Positions 8,891-18,176 of a stretch of DNA of 50,382 bases are shown piece by piece (the first letter of the stretch is position 1; every line of letters starts with the position of its first letter). Origin of the DNA: Methyloversatilis discipulorum (GTDB lineage: Bacteria > Pseudomonadota > Gammaproteobacteria > Burkholderiales > Rhodocyclaceae); the NCBI RefSeq assembly GCF_018780585.1, contig NZ_JADMJL010000033.1, forward strand, positions 1 through 50,382. Direction: 5' to 3'. The notes under the pieces are model-generated. The model did not search any database and was not told the origin of the DNA. It saw only the letters and a list, made by a program, of their open reading frames with translations. The position numbers and the translations under genes were made by a program.

Positions 8891-10234
8891 TCAGTCCAGT
8901 CCATAGGCAATGCGCAACAAGGTCAGCGGATGCGCCTTCTGCGCGCGCGTGCCGCCCTGACCGTCGGCGATGCCCTGCATGATGTGACGGCCGGCGATCG
9001 GGCAGTCCGAACTGACGAAGTCAGGGTCGCTGCCCTGCATCTGCCGGAACACCGGCCTGCCGATCTTCATCGACAGATCGAAGAACTCCTCTTTCACGCC
9101 CCAGGTGCCGTCGTGGCCTGCGCAGCGCTCGACCGTGCTGACCTGCGTGCCAGGCACCCGTTGCAGCATCTCGCGCGTCTTCTGGCCGACGTTCTGCACG
9201 CGCGAGTGGCAGGGGATGTGATAGGACACGCGACCGAGTTCGCGTCTGAAATCGTTCTTCAGCAAGCCGTCCTTATGCCGCAGCACGAAGTACTCGAACG
9301 GATCGAACATCGCATCGGCCACCGCGCGCACATCGGCGTCGTCGGGAAACATCAGCGGCAGTTCCTGCTTGAACATGAGCGTGCACGACGGCACCGGCGT
9401 CAGGATGGCCCACCCCTCGCGCGACAGGCGCGCCAGCGGCGGAATGTTGATCTCCTTCAGTTTTGCCACCTGCTCCAGGTCGCCCAGTTCGAGCTTGGGC
9501 ATGCCACAGCAGGCCTCCTTCTCGACGAGGACGGCTGGAATCTCGTTGTGGGCCAGCAGCTTGAGCAGATCGACGCCGATACCCGGTTCGTTGTAGTTCA
9601 CGTAGCAGGTCGAGAACACCGCCACCTTTCCGGGCGTGCGCTGTCCGTCTCGCACGGCGAAACCGTCGGCCGGCTCAGCAATGCCGCGGAAGCGACGCGG
9701 CGCGTAAGGCGGCAGCTGGCGATCCTTGTGTACGCCGAGCGCGCGCTGCATCAGCGAACGCGCAGCACCATTGCCGTTCACCGCGTTGACCGTCTGCGCC
9801 ACCACCGGAATCGCGGCGAGCTTGCCGATGGCATCGGTACTGGTGAGCAGACGGTCGCGAAACCGCGTCTCGCCCTTCCTGAACTTGATCGCCTTGGCTC
9901 GCAGCATCAAGTGCGGGAAATCGAGATTCCACTGATGCGGCGGCACGTACGGACACTTGGTCATGAAGCACATGTCGCACAGATAGCACTGGTCCACCAC
10001 CTCCCAGTACCGGTGCTTCGGGATCGCATCCACTTCGCCGCTGTCGCCCTCGTCGATCAGGTCGAACAGCTTGGGGAAGGCGGTACACAGATTCACGCAC
10101 CGGCGGCAGCCGTGGCAGATGTCGTACGTGCGTTCGAGTTCCTGCATCAGCGCCGCCTCGTCATAGTAGGCGGCGCTCTTCCAGTCTATCGGGTGGCGCT
10201 TCGGTGGCTCCAGACTGCCTTCGCGAACGGTCAT
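8891..10234 (-). CDS. GlpC/HdrD-like Fe-S protein with CCG domains
   Basis: 447 residues. N-terminal ferredoxin-like part with two cysteine clusters, [11 protein letters not shown] (from residue 40) and [13 protein letters not shown] (CX2CX2CX4CP, unusually spaced). Then two cysteine-rich domains of the heterodisulfide-reductase/GlpC kind: the first has the expected [12 protein letters not shown], the second has CAGHDGTWG where CCG would be normal. No membrane segment. Probably an electron-transfer subunit feeding a partner; the neighbours rubrerythrin and DUF3501 suggest that partner is the rubrerythrin. Not a glycerol-3-phosphate dehydrogenase operon, as no glpA/glpB is present. Confidence 0.85.
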   Translation of the reverse strand: MTVREGSLEPPKRHPIDWKSAAYYDEAALMQELERTYDICHGCRRCVNLCTAFPKLFDLIDEGDSGEVDAIPKHRYWEVVDQCYLCDMCFMTKCPYVPPHQWNLDFPHLMLRAKAIKFRKGETRFRDRLLTSTDAIGKLAAIPVVAQTVNAVNGNGAARSLMQRALGVHKDRQLPPYAPRRFRGIAEPADGFAVRDGQRTPGKVAVFSTCYVNYNEPGIGVDLLKLLAHNEIPAVLVEKEACCGMPKLELGDLEQVAKLKEINIPPLARLSREGWAILTPVPSCTLMFKQELPLMFPDDADVRAVADAMFDPFEYFVLRHKDGLLKNDFRRELGRVSYHIPCHSRVQNVGQKTREMLQRVPGTQVSTVERCAGHDGTWGVKEEFFDLSMKIGRPVFRQMQGSDPDFVSSDCPIAGRHIMQGIADGQGGTRAQKAHPLTLLRIAYGLD

Positions 10235-10304
10235 CGCACATCCTCCGGTCGACGCACGGGGCGGCGGACGCAGGCAAGTCCTGCGCCCACCGTAGCGGAG
10301 CGGT

Positions 10305-10323
10305 GCCGGCCCCGGGGGCCGGC
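10305..10323 (-). other. GC-rich hairpin between rubrerythrin and Fe-S genes
   Basis: Palindrome GCCGGCCCC-G-GGGGCCGGC right after the rubrerythrin stop, without a T-run. Not a standard terminator; it could partly stop transcription or protect the rubrerythrin mRNA end, letting rubrerythrin exceed the genes behind it. Confidence 0.5.
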
Positions 10324-10329
10324 GCGCAC

Positions 10330-10749
10330 TCAGTCGAGCAGCCCGTCGAGCGCCTTCTGGAAACGGTTTGCGTGCGAGCGCTCGGCCTTGGCCAGCGTCT
10401 CGAACCAGTCGGCAATTTCCTCAAACCCCTCGTCGCGAGCGGTCTTGGCCATGCCCGGATACATGTCGGTGTACTCGTGCGTCTCGCCGGCTATCGACGC
10501 CTTCAGGTTGTCACGCGTACCGCCGATCGGGAGACCGGTCGCGGGATCGCCACAGGCTTCGAGATATTCCAGGTGCCCGTGTGCGTGACCCGTTTCGCCC
10601 TCGGCCGTGGAACGAAAGACGGCGGCGACGTCGTTCTGTCCCTCGACATCGGCCTTGGCCGCAAAGTACAGATAGCGGCGATTCGCCTGCGACTCTCCGG
10701 CAAACGCGCACTTCAGATTGTCCTCGGTCTTCGAACCCTTGAGTTGCAT
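10330..10749 (-). CDS. Rubrerythrin without rubredoxin domain
   Basis: Di-iron peroxidase of the ferritin-like superfamily, 139 residues from the ATG 10747-10749, which has GAAGGAGG upstream. The four-helix bundle ligands are visible: [37 protein letters not shown] and AERSHANRF. The protein ends after the bundle; the usual C-terminal rubredoxin-like CXXC pair is absent, and only two isolated cysteines exist. Electrons must therefore come from another protein, plausibly the Fe-S protein encoded next. First gene of the series, with its own promoter. Confidence 0.92.
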   Translation of the reverse strand: MQLKGSKTEDNLKCAFAGESQANRRYLYFAAKADVEGQNDVAAVFRSTAEGETGHAHGHLEYLEACGDPATGLPIGGTRDNLKASIAGETHEYTDMYPGMAKTARDEGFEEIADWFETLAKAERSHANRFQKALDGLLD

Positions 10750-10836
10750 GGACGCCTCCTTCAACAATGGGTGAGGGATGCCCCGGAGGGCAGGGCCGCG
10801 CTGGCAACAGGCGAAGAAAGGGCGCGACTTAGACCC

Positions 10837-10864
10837 AGTATAAGCAGGCATTCCGCCGCTTCAA
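10837..10864 (-). promoter_or_regulatory. Promoter of the rubrerythrin operon
   Basis: Minus strand: -35 TTGAAG (10859-10864), 16-bp spacer, -10 TATACT (10837-10842). It sits about 80 bp before the rubrerythrin start. No clear OxyR or Fur palindrome is seen around it. Confidence 0.65.
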
Positions 10865-10891
10865 GGGCGGCGGGTCGATCGAGGCATGCGG

Positions 10892-11470
10892 TCAGGAAGA
10901 CGAGTGCAGAGGATCCTGCAGCGCACCAGGGCCCGGAAGCGCGTGTTCGCTGGCGTCGCCGCCGTCGGGCTGCCGCATCGCACCACGCGGACGCGGCGAG
11001 CGAAAAGCCAGGCGCGCGAGTTCGGTGAGCGCCTGCTGGTAGACCTGGCGCTTGAACTCGATCACCGAGTCGAGCGGAATCCAGTAGTCGCTCCAGCGCC
11101 AGGCATCGAATTCAGGGTGGTCGGTGGCGCGCAGGCAGACGTCGCAGTCGCGACCGACCATGCGCAGCAGATACCAGATCTGCTTCTGGCCGCGATAGGC
11201 GCTGCGCCATTCGCGCCGCACCCAGTTGCGCGGCACGTCGTAGCGCAGCCAGTCGCGCGTGCGGCCGACGATGCGCACATGCTGCGGACGCAACCCCAGC
11301 TCTTCCCAGAGCTCGCGATACATCGCCTGCTCCGGCGATTCGCCGTGGTTGATGCCCCCCTGGGGAAACTGCCAGGCGTGCTCGCCTATGCGCTTGCCCC
11401 AGAAGACCTCGTTGCGCCCGTTGATCAGAATGATGCCGACGTTCGGGCGGTACCCTTCCCGGTCGAGCAT
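10892..11470 (-). CDS. rppH: RNA pyrophosphohydrolase
   Basis: Nudix hydrolase that removes pyrophosphate from triphosphorylated mRNA 5' ends and so triggers decay. 192 residues. N-terminal [17 protein letters not shown] is characteristic; the Nudix box runs from [13 protein letters not shown] to RELWEELG (residues ~40-62). The last ~35 residues are a low-complexity tail. Divergent from proS, an arrangement common in betaproteobacteria. Confidence 0.95.
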   Translation of the reverse strand: MLDREGYRPNVGIILINGRNEVFWGKRIGEHAWQFPQGGINHGESPEQAMYRELWEELGLRPQHVRIVGRTRDWLRYDVPRNWVRREWRSAYRGQKQIWYLLRMVGRDCDVCLRATDHPEFDAWRWSDYWIPLDSVIEFKRQVYQQALTELARLAFRSPRPRGAMRQPDGGDASEHALPGPGALQDPLHSSS

Positions 11471-11616
11471 GGTTGAACCTGCTGTGTAAGATTTTCCGTG
11501 GATTCTTCCACATTTCGCCGCCGAATTGAAGCAAACGACCCGGCGCGGGCCGATCCGCGCGAAACGGCTAGAATCGGAGGTTTATTGCCTGATCCGCAGC
11601 GGATTCCACACCCTCC

Positions 11617-13338
11617 ATGTACGCCAGCAAATTCTTCATCTCCACGCTCAAGGAAGCCCCCTCGGACGCCGAGGTCGTGTCGCACAAGCTCATGACGCGC
11701 GCCGGCATGATCCGCAAGCTCGCCGGCGGCATCTACAACTACATGCCGATGGGGCTGCGGGTGATCCGCAAGATCGAGGCCATCATCCGCGACGAGATGA
11801 ACCGCGCCGGCGCCATCGAACTGCTGATGCCGCTGATCCAGCCGGCCGAGCTGTGGCAGGAAACAGGCCGCTGGGACAAGATGGGCCCGGAAATGCTGCG
11901 CGTGAAGGATCGCCACGACCGCGACTTCATCATCCAGCCGACGTCGGAAGAGGTGGTGACCGACATCGCTCGCGCCGAAATCCATAGCTGGCGCCAGTTG
12001 CCGAAGAATTTCTATCACATCCAGACCAAGTTCCGCGACGAGCGCCGGCCGCGCTTCGGCGTGATGCGCGGCCGCGAGTTCACGATGAAGGACGCCTATT
12101 CCTTCGACCGTGACGAGGACGCCGCCGGCCGCAGCTACGACATCATGTTCGACGCCTACATGCGCATCTTCCGCCGCCTGGGTCTCGAATTCCGCGCTGT
12201 CGCCGCCGACACCGGCGCCATCGGCGGCTCGCGCAGTCACGAGTTCCAGGTGATCGCCGACACCGGCGAAGACCTGATCGCCTGGTGCCCGGATTCCGAC
12301 TACGCCGCCAACATCGAACTGGCGCAGGCGACGGCGCTGATCGCCGACCGCGCTGCGCCGGCGCAGGCGCTGGAAAAAGCCCCCACACCGGGCACCGTGC
12401 GCTGCGAGGACGTCGCCGCCCTGCTCGGCCTGCCGATCGAACGCACGGTCAAGTCCGTCGTGCTGGCGACCGATAAGGAAGGCAAGACCGAACTGTGGCT
12501 GCTGATGCTGCGCGGCGATCACGAACTGAACGAGGTGAAGGCGTCGAAGCTGGCCGGCCTGAAGGACGGCTTCCGCTTCGCCACCGAAGCCGAGATCGTC
12601 GAGCATTTCGGCTGCAAGCCGGGCTATCTGGGTCCGGTCGGACTGAAGAAGCCGGTGCACGTGGTCGCTGACCTCACGGTGGCCAACATGAGCGATTTCG
12701 TCACCGGCGCGAACGAGGCGGATGCCCACCTGACCGGTGTGAACTGGGGGCGCGACCTGCCCGAACCCGAGGCCGTCGCCGATCTGCGCAACGTGGTCGA
12801 AGGTGATCCGTCACCCGACGGCAAGGGTCGGCTGTCGATACAGCGCGGCATCGAGGTCGGACATGTGTTCTTCCTCGGCACCAAATATTCGGAAGCGATG
12901 AACTGCACCTATCTCGACGAAACCGGCAAACCGCGCATCATGGTCATGGGCTGCTACGGCATCGGCGTGACCCGTCTGGTCGGCGCCGCCATCGAGCAGA
13001 ACCACGACGAGCGCGGCATCATCTGGCCGCAGTCCATCGCGCCGTTCGAAGTGGTCATCTGCCCGGTCGGCTGGAGCAAGTCGGAGCAGGTGCGCGCCAC
13101 CGCCACACAGCTGTACGACGAACTCAGCGAAGCCGGCTTTGACGTCATCCTCGACGACCGCGACGAGCGCCCCGGCGTCATGTTCGCCGACTGGGAACTG
13201 ATCGGCGTCCCGCACCGGATCACGGTCGGCGAGCGCGGCCTGAAGGAAGGCGTGATCGAGTACCAGAACCGGCGCGACGCCGCGGCGCAGAAGGTGGCGC
13301 CCGACGCCGTGCGCGCACTGATCGGCGAGCCGGTCTGA
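11617..13338 (+). CDS. proS: Proline--tRNA ligase
   Basis: Class II synthetase, 573 residues, the bacterial type that carries an editing insertion between motifs 2 and 3. Seen: N-terminal [10 protein letters not shown], motif 2 [20 protein letters not shown] editing domain (~residues 225-390), motif 3 GCYGIGVTR and the C-terminal anticodon-binding domain. No good Shine-Dalgarno sequence precedes the ATG (CACCCTCC instead), but the start fits the family. Divergent from rppH with a 146-bp gap, and closely followed by the transglycosylase gene. Confidence 0.97.
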   Translation: MYASKFFISTLKEAPSDAEVVSHKLMTRAGMIRKLAGGIYNYMPMGLRVIRKIEAIIRDEMNRAGAIELLMPLIQPAELWQETGRWDKMGPEMLRVKDRHDRDFIIQPTSEEVVTDIARAEIHSWRQLPKNFYHIQTKFRDERRPRFGVMRGREFTMKDAYSFDRDEDAAGRSYDIMFDAYMRIFRRLGLEFRAVAADTGAIGGSRSHEFQVIADTGEDLIAWCPDSDYAANIELAQATALIADRAAPAQALEKAPTPGTVRCEDVAALLGLPIERTVKSVVLATDKEGKTELWLLMLRGDHELNEVKASKLAGLKDGFRFATEAEIVEHFGCKPGYLGPVGLKKPVHVVADLTVANMSDFVTGANEADAHLTGVNWGRDLPEPEAVADLRNVVEGDPSPDGKGRLSIQRGIEVGHVFFLGTKYSEAMNCTYLDETGKPRIMVMGCYGIGVTRLVGAAIEQNHDERGIIWPQSIAPFEVVICPVGWSKSEQVRATATQLYDELSEAGFDVILDDRDERPGVMFADWELIGVPHRITVGERGLKEGVIEYQNRRDAAAQKVAPDAVRALIGEPV

Positions 13339-13340
13339 CG

Positions 13341-13952
13341 ATGAAGCGGCTGGCTGCGACCCTCGTGCTGACGCTGGCCCTGACGGCCGGCGGCGCCCGC
13401 GCGTCGCAGCAGTACGAGCCGCTGGCGGACAGCGTGCGCGCGGCGCTGCATCTGGCCATCAGCGACCGCGCTGCCCCCGACCTGCCGGCGTTCTCATCGC
13501 CACAGAAGCAGTTGTGGCTCGGCACAATGTCGGAACGCCTCGCCAAGCGCATGCCGGACGAGGCCGGGCGCATGGAATTCCTGAAGACGGTGCATTACGA
13601 AGCCACGCGCGCCGGCCTGGACCCGCAGCTGGTGCTCGGCCTGATCCAGGTCGAGAGCGGCTTTCGCAAGTACGCAGTCTCCAGCGCAGGGGCGCGCGGC
13701 TACATGCAGGTGATGCCGTTCTGGGTGAAGCTGATCGGCAGCGAAGAGAGCAACCTTTTCCATCTGCGCACCAATCTGCGCTTCGGCTGCACCATCCTCC
13801 GTCACTACCTCGACATCGAGAAGGGCAACCTCTTCCGCGCGCTCGGTCGCTACAACGGCAGCCTGGGCAAGGCGGAATATCCGAACATGGTGCGCGGCGC
13901 GTGGGAGCGCCACTGGTCATGGCCAGCCATGACCTCTGCCAGCAATCCCTGA
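13341..13952 (+). CDS. Exported lytic transglycosylase (SLT domain)
   Basis: 203 residues: signal peptide (residues 1-22), short linker, then a goose-lysozyme-like SLT domain. The catalytic glutamate is in LIQVESGFRKYAVS, followed by the diagnostic GARGYMQVMPFW and the ALGRYNGSLG block. It cleaves the glycan of peptidoglycan in the periplasm. Starts 3 bp after proS, so co-transcribed; its stop and that of the following minus-strand gene share the palindrome TGATCA. Confidence 0.9.
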   Translation: MKRLAATLVLTLALTAGGARASQQYEPLADSVRAALHLAISDRAAPDLPAFSSPQKQLWLGTMSERLAKRMPDEAGRMEFLKTVHYEATRAGLDPQLVLGLIQVESGFRKYAVSSAGARGYMQVMPFWVKLIGSEESNLFHLRTNLRFGCTILRHYLDIEKGNLFRALGRYNGSLGKAEYPNMVRGAWERHWSWPAMTSASNP

Positions 13953-14576
13953 TCAGGCCGACTCCGACAGCACCCGCCATTCGGTCACACGCGCGACCAG
14001 TTCGGCCAGCGACGCGGCGCGCATCTTGTCCATCACGCGGGCGCGGTGCTGCTCCACCGTCTTCGCACTGATGCCCAGTTCGGCGGCGATGCCTGTGTTC
14101 GGCAGCCCGCGCACGACGCGATCGAGCACCTCGCGCTCACGTGCGGTGAGATTCGCCAGGGCGTCGGCGACCTGCTGCACGCGCTGACGCCGCGCGTCCG
14201 CCGAGGCCGCCCGGACCAGCGCCTCGGCGACCCGCACGCGCAGCACCGCTGCTTCGATCGGCATCAGCATGAAATCGAGTGCACCGGCACGCAAGGCACG
14301 CACCGCAACGGTCACGTCGCAAGGGCCGGACACGAAGATCACCGGCGCGTGATTGCCGACCACGCGCAGGCTGGACTGCAGGTCGAGCCCGCTGATGCCG
14401 CGCAGCGACGCATTCAGCAGCACGCAGGCGGCACGCCCCAGCGCCTCGCGGTCCTGCAGCAGCACGCCGGCACCGGAGAATCCCTGCACGTCCGCATCGA
14501 TCCCGGTCAGCGCCTGACACAGCGCCCGTCGCATCGCAGCGTCGTCATCGACCACGCAGACCAGCGGACGCGCCAT
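13953..14576 (-). CDS. FixJ/LuxR-type response regulator with degenerate receiver domain
   Basis: 207 residues: receiver domain (1-~120) joined to a LuxR-type helix-turn-helix (~140-200, LTAREREVLDRVVRG and GISAKTVEQHRARVMDKM). The acidic pocket DDD (10-12) is kept, but the phospho-acceptor aspartate is Asn55 (CVLLNASLRG) and the conserved lysine is Met105 (FMLMPI); the threonine position is Ser83. It should not be phosphorylated in the usual way, so it probably binds DNA constitutively or answers another signal. No histidine kinase is adjacent. Converges back-to-back with the transglycosylase gene and precedes ffh. Confidence 0.88.
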   Translation of the reverse strand: MARPLVCVVDDDAAMRRALCQALTGIDADVQGFSGAGVLLQDREALGRAACVLLNASLRGISGLDLQSSLRVVGNHAPVIFVSGPCDVTVAVRALRAGALDFMLMPIEAAVLRVRVAEALVRAASADARRQRVQQVADALANLTAREREVLDRVVRGLPNTGIAAELGISAKTVEQHRARVMDKMRAASLAELVARVTEWRVLSESA

Positions 14577-14591
14577 CGGATCGCCAGCGGC

Positions 14592-15947
14592 TCAGCGCAT
14601 GCCGGGCAGCATGCCCTTCATGCCGCGCATCAGCTTCTGCATGCCGCCCTTGGAGAACTGCTTCATCATCTTCTGCGTCTGCTCGAACTGGTTCAGCAGG
14701 CGGTTCACCTCCTGCACCGAGGTACCGGAACCCGCCGCGATACGACGCTTGCGGTTGGCCTTGATCAGTTCGGGCTTGGTGCGCTCGGCCGGCGTCATCG
14801 AGTTGATGATGCCTTCGATGCGGCGGATGGCCTTTTCGTCCTGCCCGCCCTGCAACTGCTGCGCGGCACCGGCGAACTGCGCCGGCAGCTTGTCCATCAG
14901 TGCCGACAGCCCGCCCATCTTGCGCATCTGCGCGATCTGCGCCTTGAAGTCGTTCAGATCGAAGCCCTTGCCGCTCTTCAGCTTCTGCGCGAATTCCTTG
15001 GCCTGGTCCTCGTCGACCTGGCGACGCGCTTCCTCGACCAGGCCCATGATGTCGCCCATGCCGAGAATGCGCGACGCCATGCGCTGCGGATGGAATTCCT
15101 CCAGGCCGGTCAGCTTTTCGCCGACGCCGGCGAACTTCAGCGGCGCGCCGGTGACGTGGCGCACCGACAGCGCAGCGCCACCGCGCGCATCGCCGTCGAG
15201 CTTGGTCAGCACGACGCCGGTCAGCGGCAGAGCGTCCTTGAACGCCTTGGCGGTATTGACCGCGTCCTGACCCAGCATCGCATCGACGACGAACAGCGTT
15301 TCGATCGGGTTGAGCGCCTGATGCAGCGCGCGGATCTCGTCCATCATTGCCTGATCGATCGCCAGCCGGCCGGCGGTATCGACCAGCAGCACGTCGAAAT
15401 AGCGCGTCTTCGCGAAGTCGACAGCGGCGCGGGCGATGTCGACCGGCTTCTGGTCCGGTGTAGACGGGAAGAACTCGGCGCCGGCCTGCCCGGTGACGGT
15501 ACGCAGCTGTTCGATGGCGGCCGGACGATAGACGTCGCACGACACCGTCAGCACCTTCTTCTTCTGCGTTTCCTTCAACCACTTGGCCAGCTTGCCGACC
15601 GTGGTGGTCTTGCCGGCGCCCTGCAGGCCGGCCATCAGCACGATGGCCGGCGGCTGCGTCGCAAAGTTGAGGCTGGCGGTGGCGCCGCCCATCAGCGCCG
15701 CCAGTTCGTCGTGCACCACGCCGACCAAGGCCTGGCCCGGCGTCAGCGAGCCGGCGACCTCCTGACCGACCGCCTTCTCGCGGATGCGGGAGACCAGTTC
15801 CTTGACCACCGGCAGCGCGACATCCGCCTCGAGCAGTGCCATGCGCACTTCGCGCAGCATGTCCGAAATATTCTCGTCGGTCAGTCGCGCCTGTCCGCGC
15901 AGCGTCTTGACGACCTTGGCGAGCCGTTGGGTGAGGTTATCCAGCAT
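14592..15947 (-). CDS. ffh: Signal recognition particle protein Ffh
   Basis: SRP54 GTPase that with 4.5S RNA and FtsY targets membrane proteins to the translocon; 451 residues. N domain (1-~90), G domain with GLQGAGKTTT, DTAGRL and TKLDGDARGG, and a methionine-rich M domain (~325-451, ending MKGMLPGMR). Divergent from ypjD with 37 bp between the starts, the usual ffh | ypjD | corC arrangement. Confidence 0.97.
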   Translation of the reverse strand: MLDNLTQRLAKVVKTLRGQARLTDENISDMLREVRMALLEADVALPVVKELVSRIREKAVGQEVAGSLTPGQALVGVVHDELAALMGGATASLNFATQPPAIVLMAGLQGAGKTTTVGKLAKWLKETQKKKVLTVSCDVYRPAAIEQLRTVTGQAGAEFFPSTPDQKPVDIARAAVDFAKTRYFDVLLVDTAGRLAIDQAMMDEIRALHQALNPIETLFVVDAMLGQDAVNTAKAFKDALPLTGVVLTKLDGDARGGAALSVRHVTGAPLKFAGVGEKLTGLEEFHPQRMASRILGMGDIMGLVEEARRQVDEDQAKEFAQKLKSGKGFDLNDFKAQIAQMRKMGGLSALMDKLPAQFAGAAQQLQGGQDEKAIRRIEGIINSMTPAERTKPELIKANRKRRIAAGSGTSVQEVNRLLNQFEQTQKMMKQFSKGGMQKLMRGMKGMLPGMR

Positions 15948-15984
15948 GAAAGAGCGGCGTGCGCCTTGGGTTAAACTGAAGCCA

Positions 15985-16791
15985 ATGATTCTAATCGAAC
16001 TGCTTCCTTCCGCCCTCTACGCCGCGCTCGCCTTCTGGTTCATGCGCCCGGCGCGGGCAGGCGCACACACCGCGGCCGGTGGCGTGCGCCCGGCAGCGCT
16101 GGCCGCGGCGCTGCTGGTGCACGCCGCGGTGCTGTCGGTGCAGATCTTCCCGGAGGGGCGCATGCGCTTCGGTGCCGGTGACGCGCTGGCGGTGATGACC
16201 TGGCTGGCGCTGGTGTTCTACTGGATAGAAAGCCTGTCGTCGCGACTCGACGGTCTGCACATGCTGGCCCTCCCGGCCGCAGCCCTGTGCGCCGCGGTGC
16301 CGGTCATCTGGCCCGGCCGGCACGACATCGGCAACGCCGACAACCTGCTGTTCCGCGCCCACTTCGTGATGGCGATGACGGCTTACAGCCTTTTCACGCT
16401 GGCGGCACTGCACGCGATGCTGATGTCGGCGGTCGAGCGCAATCTGCACCGCGGTCGCCTGATCCGTCTGCTGGAGAACATGCCGCCGCTGCTGGTGATG
16501 GAAGGCCTGCTGTTCCGCCTGATCACGATCGCGTTCGTGCTGCTGAGCGCCACGCTCATTACCGGCATTGCCTTCTCCGAGCAGGTGTTTGGCAAGCCGC
16601 TCGCCTTCAGCCACAAGACGGTGTTCGCCATCCTTGCATGGGTGGTTTTCGGCACGCTGCTGGTCGGACGGCACTTCCGCGGCTGGCGCGGACGGCTGGC
16701 GCTGCGATGGACGCTCGGCGGCTTCTTCGTCCTGCTGCTCGCCTATATAGGTACGCAATTCGTGCTCGAGGTCGTGCTCGGCCGCGCCTGA
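15985..16791 (+). CDS. ypjD: Inner membrane CcsA-like protein YpjD
   Basis: 268 residues, multi-pass membrane protein of the cytochrome c assembly (CcsA/HemX-like) superfamily; about eight hydrophobic segments. I start at ATG 15985 (MILIELLPS), right at the first hydrophobic segment; the frame is open further upstream inside ffh but not conserved. Its exact job is unsettled: YpjD-type proteins next to ffh are not the system II haem lyase itself. Ends 3 bp before the corC-like gene. Confidence 0.85.
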   Translation: MILIELLPSALYAALAFWFMRPARAGAHTAAGGVRPAALAAALLVHAAVLSVQIFPEGRMRFGAGDALAVMTWLALVFYWIESLSSRLDGLHMLALPAAALCAAVPVIWPGRHDIGNADNLLFRAHFVMAMTAYSLFTLAALHAMLMSAVERNLHRGRLIRLLENMPPLLVMEGLLFRLITIAFVLLSATLITGIAFSEQVFGKPLAFSHKTVFAILAWVVFGTLLVGRHFRGWRGRLALRWTLGGFFVLLLAYIGTQFVLEVVLGRA

Positions 16792-16794
16792 CCG

Positions 16795-18069
16795 ATGGAT
16801 TCGATCCCACTTTCCACCCAGCTGATCGTGCTGGGTGTGCTGCTCGTGCTGTCCGGCTTCTTCTCGATGGCCGAGACGGCGATGATGGCCTCCAACCGCT
16901 TCCGCCTGAAGGCGGCTGCCCAGAACGGCTCGCGCGGCGCGCAGCGCGCTCTCGACCTGCTGGGACAAACGGACAAGCTGCTCGGCGTCATCCTGCTGTT
17001 CAACAACCTGGTCAATGCCGCCGCCGCGACGCTGACCGGCGTCATCGCGATCGACCTGTTCGGCGAGGGCGAACTGGCGCTGGGACTGGGCACGCTGCTG
17101 ATCACCTTTATGATCCTCGTGTTCTCGGAAATTACGCCGAAAGTCGTGGGCGCAGGCTACGCGAACGCGATCGCGCCGGTGGTGGCCTTCGTGCTGACGC
17201 CGCTGCTCAAGGTGTTCTATCCGGTGGTGTGGACGGTGAACCTGTTCGTGTCGGCGCTGCTGCGCATCACGCGGCTGCAGCCGGGCAACACGGACGAGGG
17301 GCAGACCCTTTCGGCGGAGGAACTGCGCGCGCTGATGACGGAATCCGGTCACTTTATCCCGGCCGCCCACCGGCGCATCCTGATCAATCTGTTCGAACTG
17401 GAGGACGTGACGGTCGAGGACGTCATGACGCCGCGCAACCAGATCGAGGCAATTGATCTGGAGCAGCCGCTGGACGTGATCCAGCACCAGATCGCAACCA
17501 GTCATCACGGCCGCGTGCCGGTGTTCGAAGGCGACCTCGACCGCGTGCTCGGCGTGCTGCCGCAGCGGCGTGTCGTCAGCGCGCTGTCGGCCGGCGAACT
17601 GGATCAGGACGAAATCCGCGGCCTGCTGACCCGGCCCTACTTCGTGCCGTCGGCGACACCGCTATACAGCCAGCTGCAGTTCTTCCAGGAGAACAGGCAG
17701 CGCCTGGCGCTGGTCGTGAACGAGTACGGCGAGGTCGAAGGGCTGGTCACGCTGGAAGACATCATCGAAGAAATCGTTGGCAAGTTCACCACCGGCGTAC
17801 CCGGCAGCGGACAGTCGCTGAGCTGGAACGGCGACAACAGCGTCATCGTCGACGGCGGACGCAGTCTGCGCGAGCTGAACGGCAAACTCGGGCTGACCCT
17901 GCCACTGGACGGGCCCAAGACCTTGAACGGCCTGCTGCTCGAACACCTGCAGGACATTCCGGAATCCGGTCTGTCGGTGCGGATCGGCACTGTCGCGATG
18001 GAAATCCTGCACACCGAGGACCGCATGGTGCGCAGCGTGCGTCTGTTCAAACCACAGGACGCAGCCTGA
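16795..18069 (+). CDS. HlyC/CorC family transporter (CNNM/DUF21, CBS)
   Basis: 424 residues: N-terminal DUF21 membrane domain with about four helices (residues 1-~190, starting with a hydrophobic segment and MAETAMMASNRFR), a pair of CBS domains (~200-330; DVMTPRNQIEAID, VVNEYGEVEGLVTLEDIIEEIVG) and a C-terminal CorC_HlyC domain. Members act in magnesium/cobalt export or resistance. Co-transcribed with ypjD. Confidence 0.92.
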   Translation: MDSIPLSTQLIVLGVLLVLSGFFSMAETAMMASNRFRLKAAAQNGSRGAQRALDLLGQTDKLLGVILLFNNLVNAAAATLTGVIAIDLFGEGELALGLGTLLITFMILVFSEITPKVVGAGYANAIAPVVAFVLTPLLKVFYPVVWTVNLFVSALLRITRLQPGNTDEGQTLSAEELRALMTESGHFIPAAHRRILINLFELEDVTVEDVMTPRNQIEAIDLEQPLDVIQHQIATSHHGRVPVFEGDLDRVLGVLPQRRVVSALSAGELDQDEIRGLLTRPYFVPSATPLYSQLQFFQENRQRLALVVNEYGEVEGLVTLEDIIEEIVGKFTTGVPGSGQSLSWNGDNSVIVDGGRSLRELNGKLGLTLPLDGPKTLNGLLLEHLQDIPESGLSVRIGTVAMEILHTEDRMVRSVRLFKPQDAA

Positions 18070-18176
18070 GCCGGCACTCAAGATACGCCGGCCACAAACC
18101 GTTTACAGATCAAGCCTGAATCGTCATCATCGAAGACGACACTTCAACACCGCTCGCAGATTCCCCCTAATGCGCC

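Noticed and set aside
8780-10588. 602-codon plus-strand frame
   Set aside because: Antisense to DUF3501, the Fe-S protein and rubrerythrin, all of which are recognised families.
14046-15974. 642-codon plus-strand frame
   Set aside because: Antisense to the response regulator and ffh.
18070-18176. Sigma54 promoter for pilB
   Set aside because: GG and GC pairs in the gap are not at the needed distance; only a weak TTTACA/TCATCA pair is visible.
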